From assembly GCA_001953115.1 (NCBI GenBank), contig LSSL01000080.1, positions 19,754 to 32,230 on the forward strand: a stretch of DNA of 12,477 nt, written 5' to 3'. The notes beneath the pieces are model-generated. The model saw only the letters and a list, made by a program, of their open reading frames with translations. It searched no databases and had not been told where the DNA came from. The translations under genes and the position numbers were made by a program. The DNA comes from Smittium mucronatum. Lineage: Eukaryota > Kickxellomycota > Harpellomycetes > Harpellales > Legeriomycetaceae. This document shows, one piece after another, positions 7,595-12,477 of the stretch (position 1 is the stretch's first letter; every line of letters starts with the position of its first letter).

Positions 7595-10084
7595 AATTGC
7601 ATGAAAAAGTTTTGGGAGCTTCGGAAAGCTTATTTATCCATCCCTCAATACTTTTTTAAATTTTAAAATCATCTCTTTAAGTGTATAAACATACCGTCTT
7701 ATAAATGTAATTTTTTGATTGATAATTTTTCTCGAAAAATTTCTACTCCTTTTAATTAATGAAAATTCGTATATATGAATTATATAAGTATACAAGTATA
7801 TTTATCTTTTCCTTTAAATATACCAATATTTTTATAAATATCCATATCTTATAGAATTTGGAACATTTCTAATATAATATCTTTGATTTCATCCATTAAT
7901 TTAGAAGATAGTTATGTTTCATTACAAAATTATATAACATTTAATTTATTTTATTCTAAGTTTGTATATATATTTATTTATCTATAGTAACAGCAAATAT
8001 CATGATGAAATTTTCTATTTTTTTATCTTTAATTTAATTTGATTTAATTTTACTTATTTAATAAAGCCATAAATTACAACTTTTGGACAAATAATAATTC
8101 ATTGATTTTTAATTTAATTTTTTTTTACTTTTATGCAAATAAAAAAATTTAAAAAATATGCATTTATATATATTATCCTATTTTTCTGATATCTTATAAC
8201 TCTCTCATATCCTTTAATTATCCCAATATGGAAAAAAATTCAGTTAGACACTCTTTTAATATCAATCCCCTCAAAACTTGAATAGAAATTTATTTCTAGC
8301 CTTTAGTGAACTTTTCGCATTATTTGTGGTATAAAAAAGCTAATGCTAACAATAGTGCTAATATATAATGAATATTTATATGTTTCGTGTACGTCAATTA
8401 AATATTATAATATTAATTATGATTACATAAAAACTTTTCTTCGATTATAAATGCTATAAATCTCTGCAAAAATTACAGTATTTATTTCAAATTGCTTCAT
8501 GGACCAACTTGTAGTTTTTAAAAGATAATACAGAATACTGGAATCCCGATTTTCCTTTCAGCATTAATAGTTAATTATTAAAACAGTGATATTATTATTC
8601 CTCTATATAAAATCAAGTCAAATCAAGTTTTAAATTATCTATATTTTTGAGGATTTGTTGCAAGTTATTTTTTAACCTCTAATTATTTTTTTTAAAAAAA
8701 ATCTTAAATTTTTGTTATTAATACATCTATTGTATAAAAATATGACATCATATTTCTTTTTTCAACATTTTTTCATTTTTTCTTAAGTTTTGGGTGATAT
8801 ATTCACATATTTTGAAGATGAAAGCGAGAATAGGTCCAATTATAATATTTATAATTAATTAATTAATCTTAAATTTTCTATTGGATAGATTTTAAATCTT
8901 TTTTCTTTTTTTTTTCCAGATGACCAAAGTTTACGGAATATTATATTTTTAGATTTTCTGATCATATTTCAATATATCTGGACAAAATTTTTAAAAAAAT
9001 TGTATTAGATAACCATTATGGTACTTTAATGTATAGATTTTATCAAATCACAAATAAAGAAATTCCTTTATAGGAATTACAATCCCTGAATTTCTTAAAA
9101 TAATGTTATAATTTTCAGAAAAAGGCACTTTATTTAGGGTATATGTGTAACTTAATATTTTGAACCCATTTTTATCTAATAAACCATTTTTAATTTATTT
9201 AATATTTATCCGAGTCTTGAATAACGTTTAGCTAATTAAAACAAGCCATTTTACCAATCTATAATTTTGAATATTCTTTTAAAAGCCACTATGGTGATTT
9301 AAAAGACAGCTATTGTAAACTAAGTAAATCTAAGGCCGTTTTTTGACTATACCCAAGCTTTTTTTCCCAACAGTTATTTCAAAATATTTAATTGTTATTT
9401 TTCTAAAATTTTATTTATTTTGACCCAGATAGCAGTTATATTAAATCCTTTTTAAATTATAAATAAATAAGCTTAGAGAAATATTTTCATCATATTTTAT
9501 TTATTATTGCTGATAAATTAGAACTATATTATTAATTTGGCCAAATCTGTTGGATTTTAATCAGAATTAAGTATTACGGTGAAAAGTTATTCCAAAAAAA
9601 CTGCATTTGGGGTTGCCATTTTCGACAAGCCGGAAATTTATTTTCACAATTTTAATTCCATTTTCTCGCCATTATAAAAAATAGGCTATGAATTATCTTA
9701 ATTCTGTATAAAATATTACAGTCACTTTTATTTTTATTCAATTTGCACTAGTATTTATATCTCAGCATACGTAAATTCTATATGTATTAATTTCACATTT
9801 TTTTATTACACTATTTTCCTCAAAAGAGGCTTTATAATGAATTTATGAAAGCTAACTTCCAAATTTTAATACTATAAAACTCATTTATTATAATAAAACT
9901 TACTAGCATTTATCAACATAGTTTCTAATACACTTATACGTTTTTCTTTAAAAATATTATATGTAAATAAAAAAGTTGAGGCGATTTATGAAGATTCAAT
10001 TTTATTAAATCAAATAAAAACATTTAATATGAATACATTATCAATTATCCTGATCATCTAAGTGAATTCAAAATTTAAACTATA

Positions 10085-10090
<6 letters not shown>

Positions 10091-10116
<26 letters not shown>
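10091..10116. repeat. (AT)13 microsatellite
   Basis: Thirteen perfect AT units form a self-complementary tract that can extrude a cruciform and mutates quickly by slippage. Shorter TA runs occur at about 3128-3138, 4386-4397 and 11958-11968. No gene lies nearby. Confidence 0.9.
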
Positions 10117-10118
<2 letters not shown>

Positions 10119-10242
10119 GAGCTATTTTTTCATATTTATTACAACATATTATCTACAGGAAAACAGTTAATAGACTGAAAGAAAGTGCTAAAAAAAATTT
10201 ATAGTTCTATCAATATTTTAGTTTATATCCAGCATTTAATAT

Positions 10243-10256
10243 ATACTCCCGCAATT
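10243..10256 (+). repeat. Short dispersed motif ATACTCCCGCA, copy 2
   Basis: This has the same eleven bases as 3141-3151, then A-TTC instead of T-TTC, on the same strand 7.1 kb away. It may be a remnant of a repeat family or a binding site. Neither is shown by the sequence. Confidence 0.35.
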
Positions 10257-11671
10257 CGCTTAAGGTAATTTTATTTATTAATAATTTTTGTATTAAATAA
10301 AAACTTAAAATTCTTTTAATATATAAAAAATCAAAATATAATTAAATTCACAGCATTTTTTTTATTTGTTAAATTAGTGCTTTTGTACAAAAATATTTAT
10401 AATCGTAAAAAAAATTCCATAAAATTATTAAAAATTATAAATCTCTATTGATACTAATTTTTCGTGTTATTTGTTCCAATCTTACTTTCATTGACTACCT
10501 TGTATCAATGCGATGTTTATCAGATTTAATTTTTATACTTTAATAAGAAAGAGATAGGCTTTCGAGAATATTTCTTCTTTTTATATAATCTTAGCAGGGG
10601 CAATTAATGTAGTATCTAAACATATCTGTTTTTGAGGGGGGGAAAATGAATCTTTAAAGAATTTTAATATCGAAACGAAACTAGAAAATAAATATTTAAT
10701 AAATAATTCGTGTATTTAATACAGTTTTAATTCATTACTAGGAACTTCAGAAATTAAGTATACCAATTTATTGAAATATTCTGTCAAATAGAAAAAATAA
10801 ATATGTATTTCCAATTTTTTCTTTGATAACTAATTTTATTCTATTTTTCCAAAGTTTTGAATATAGAAATTTTCAGTCCAATCTATTATTTTTTTTATAA
10901 ATCTCTATGAATTAAATAAAAGAAGTCTTATTTCATTCGCTATATTTATCTTTAGTATTACGATTAAATGTTTTAAATAAATTTTTGGTATATAGAAATT
11001 ATATCACAAAGCTTACGTTCCATTTAGGGTATTAATAAAGGAATTATCATAATTTTTTTGATATGATCCTGAATTATTTCTATCTGAGACTATTCTTTTA
11101 AAAAATCCATTTTTGAAGTTTCGAATAAATTTTGTGTTGGCATAAGTTGGATTATATGAATGTCTTTTTATGTATAATTTTTATATATTATGCTGTCATT
11201 ATTCAGAATATCTGATATTTTATTAGAACACAATATCTCAAATTCAATTTGACATAGTATATTCAAAAAATTTATTCGCCTTGGAAATCACGTCAGCCTA
11301 CCAGAAAAAAATATTTGCATTAAAACTTATGAATAATTTCTTAATTTTTATATTTATTGTGCTGGTTATAATTAATTTAGCTTCAAAATCATCAAATTTT
11401 GATACCATAATTACTAATAAATAATTTTTTTATTAATTTCGGTTAATAAAGATATAATAAAAGAATATTCAGCTTCTGAAAATTTAAAATTATAATATAA
11501 ATGTAGATTTAAAGACTTTGAAAAGTATATAATCAGCTTTTTTGTTTTCATTTTAAAGCCTAAATCCTCTGTTTTCGAGAAAAAAAAATTCCTATTTAAT
11601 CAACATCAGAAAAATGGCTTTTCATTAATATTTTACAGCAATTATTGAAATTATCAGTCAAAAAATGCATT

Positions 11672-11737
11672 TTTTTGTTTTTGTTTTTGTTTTTGTTTTT
11701 GTTTTTGTTTTTGTTTTTGTTTTTGTTTTTGTTTTTG
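11672..11737 (+). repeat. (TTTTTG)11 microsatellite
   Basis: Eleven perfect hexamers have G at every sixth base from 11677 to 11737. The absence of unit variants points to recent expansion. No stop codon occurs in any of the six frames within the 66 bases, but no ORF of note extends from it, so I do not treat it as coding. Confidence 0.95.
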
Positions 11738-12195
11738 TAATTGCAGATTGATTTATATATATAATTTATTTATATGTTTAATCCCTATGAATTGAAGGAT
11801 TTCTTTATTAATTTAGGTTTACATCCCAATTTATGGATATTCAGTATTTTTTTCTTTATTTAATTCGCAATTTTCAAGGGAACAACTCTCAAAATGATTC
11901 ACTTAAGTATATTTTTTTACTTCGTTTTAGCTTCTTCAAATCGATTTGAATTTAATATATATATATTATATCGGAATTAATTATTTAAACACGTTCTATG
12001 TAATACCAGTGAATTTTTGGTTCATAATACTCTAAAACTTTCAATTTTTCGACCATAATCAAAATTATCTACTTTTTTCCAAGTTTTTAGCATATTTTAA
12101 AAGTTTCATTAAAATATAATACATTTTAAATTATTAAAATAAAGTAAAATATTTTAAATCACAGCCTTCTATAACACAGTTTTTATTAAATATTT
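11738..12195. other. Gene-free spacer between the hexamer and heptamer arrays
   Basis: This is AT-rich sequence without a recognisable gene or RNA. It contains a TA run at 11958-11968. On the minus strand, the frame entering from the satellite stays open to a TAA at 12134-12136. Confidence 0.6.
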
Positions 12196-12477
12196 TTGAT
12201 AATTGATAATTGATAATTGATAATTGATAATTGATAATTGATAATTGATAATTGATAATTGATAATTGATAATTGATAATTGATAATTGATAATTGATAA
12301 TTGATAATTGATAATTGATAATTGATAATTGATAATTGATAATTGATAATTGATAATTGATAATTGATAATTGATAATTGATAATTGATAATTGATAATT
12401 GATAATTGATAATTGATAATTGATAATTGATAATTGATAATTGATAATTGATAATTGATAATTGATAATTGATAATT
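12196..12477 (+). repeat. TTGATAA heptamer satellite, 40 units, running off the window
   Basis: Forty perfect TTGATAA units plus two further bases reach the window edge with no variant unit that I can find. The array begins abruptly after ATTAAATATT. Perfect identity over 280 bases means very recent expansion or ongoing homogenisation. On the plus strand the unit gives TGA and TAA stops in every frame; on the minus strand (TTATCAA) all three frames are open. One G per unit is too few for a usual G-rich telomere repeat, so I call it a satellite or minisatellite. True length is unknown because the window stops inside it. Confidence 0.97.

Larger units (their letters stand above)
7595..11671. 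other. Gene-free AT-rich region right of the short LINE copy
   Basis: No ORF worth reporting, no RNA gene and no second mobile element are recognisable in these 4 kb. Contents of note are a 7-bp hairpin at 9061-9078, slightly less AT-rich patches around 9285-9360, 9600-9690 and 11278-11305 with no coding signal, the (AT)13 array, a second copy of the CTCCCG motif at 10243-10256, and a run of seven G at 10636-10642. The patches could be the last traces of decayed genes or elements, but I cannot name any. Confidence 0.65.

Noticed and set aside
7617..7630. AGCTT/AAGCT inverted repeat just after the short LINE copy
   Set aside because: The 5-bp stem lies outside the target-site duplication and has no counterpart near the left copy.
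9061..9078. 7-bp hairpin AATTCCT/AGGAATT with a 4-base loop
   Set aside because: Short A/T-rich inverted repeats of this size are expected by chance in 12 kb of such composition.
12196..12477. Heptamer array as a telomere
   Set aside because: There is one G per unit, and the edge position may simply be the window cut. No evidence of a chromosome end is visible, so it is kept as a satellite.

Overview
This is an extremely AT-rich nuclear eukaryotic window. It holds one broken non-LTR (LINE-type) retrotransposon at the left edge, a second and much shorter copy of the same element's 3' end near the middle, several simple-sequence arrays, and about 11 kb in which I find no gene. No bacterial-type operon, RNA gene, CRISPR array or ribosome binding site is visible. 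The LINE reverse transcriptase wording and the AT-rich setting would fit a microsporidian with an expanded, repeat-laden genome. An AT-rich early-diverging fungus or another AT-rich protist cannot be excluded, and I put the microsporidian reading at only about even odds.

Layout. Positions 1-1416 are the 3' part of a LINE on the plus strand, cut by the window edge. Its pol reading frame is split into three pieces by two apparent single-base losses (about 495 and 887-893) and one in-frame TAG (1178-1180). It carries the end of a reverse transcriptase domain, a connecting region, a CCHC zinc-finger motif, the natural TGA (1349-1351), a short 3' UTR with AATAAA, and a 10-base poly(A) tail. From 1417 to 7402 there is only AT-rich, gene-free DNA with short homopolymers and small C-rich islands.

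At 7415-7582 the last 18 codons, the 3' UTR and the poly(A) tail of the same LINE family recur as a severely 5'-truncated insertion. It is flanked by a 9-bp perfect target-site duplication (12 bp with one mismatch), the signature of target-primed reverse transcription. This copy has a perfect 11-bp hairpin across the stop codon, whose 3' arm is missing in the left copy.

From 7595 rightwards the DNA is again gene-free. It contains (AT)13 at 10091-10116, (TTTTTG)11 at 11672-11737, and finally a flawless TTGATAA heptamer array (40 units plus 2 bases) from 12196 to the window edge.

No set of genes works together here. The story is repeat biology: a GC-richer retroelement decaying in, and re-inserting into, an AT-rich gene desert that ends in a young satellite. 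I found no convincing new protein system. The best leads are the heptamer satellite and the 3' hairpin of the LINE.
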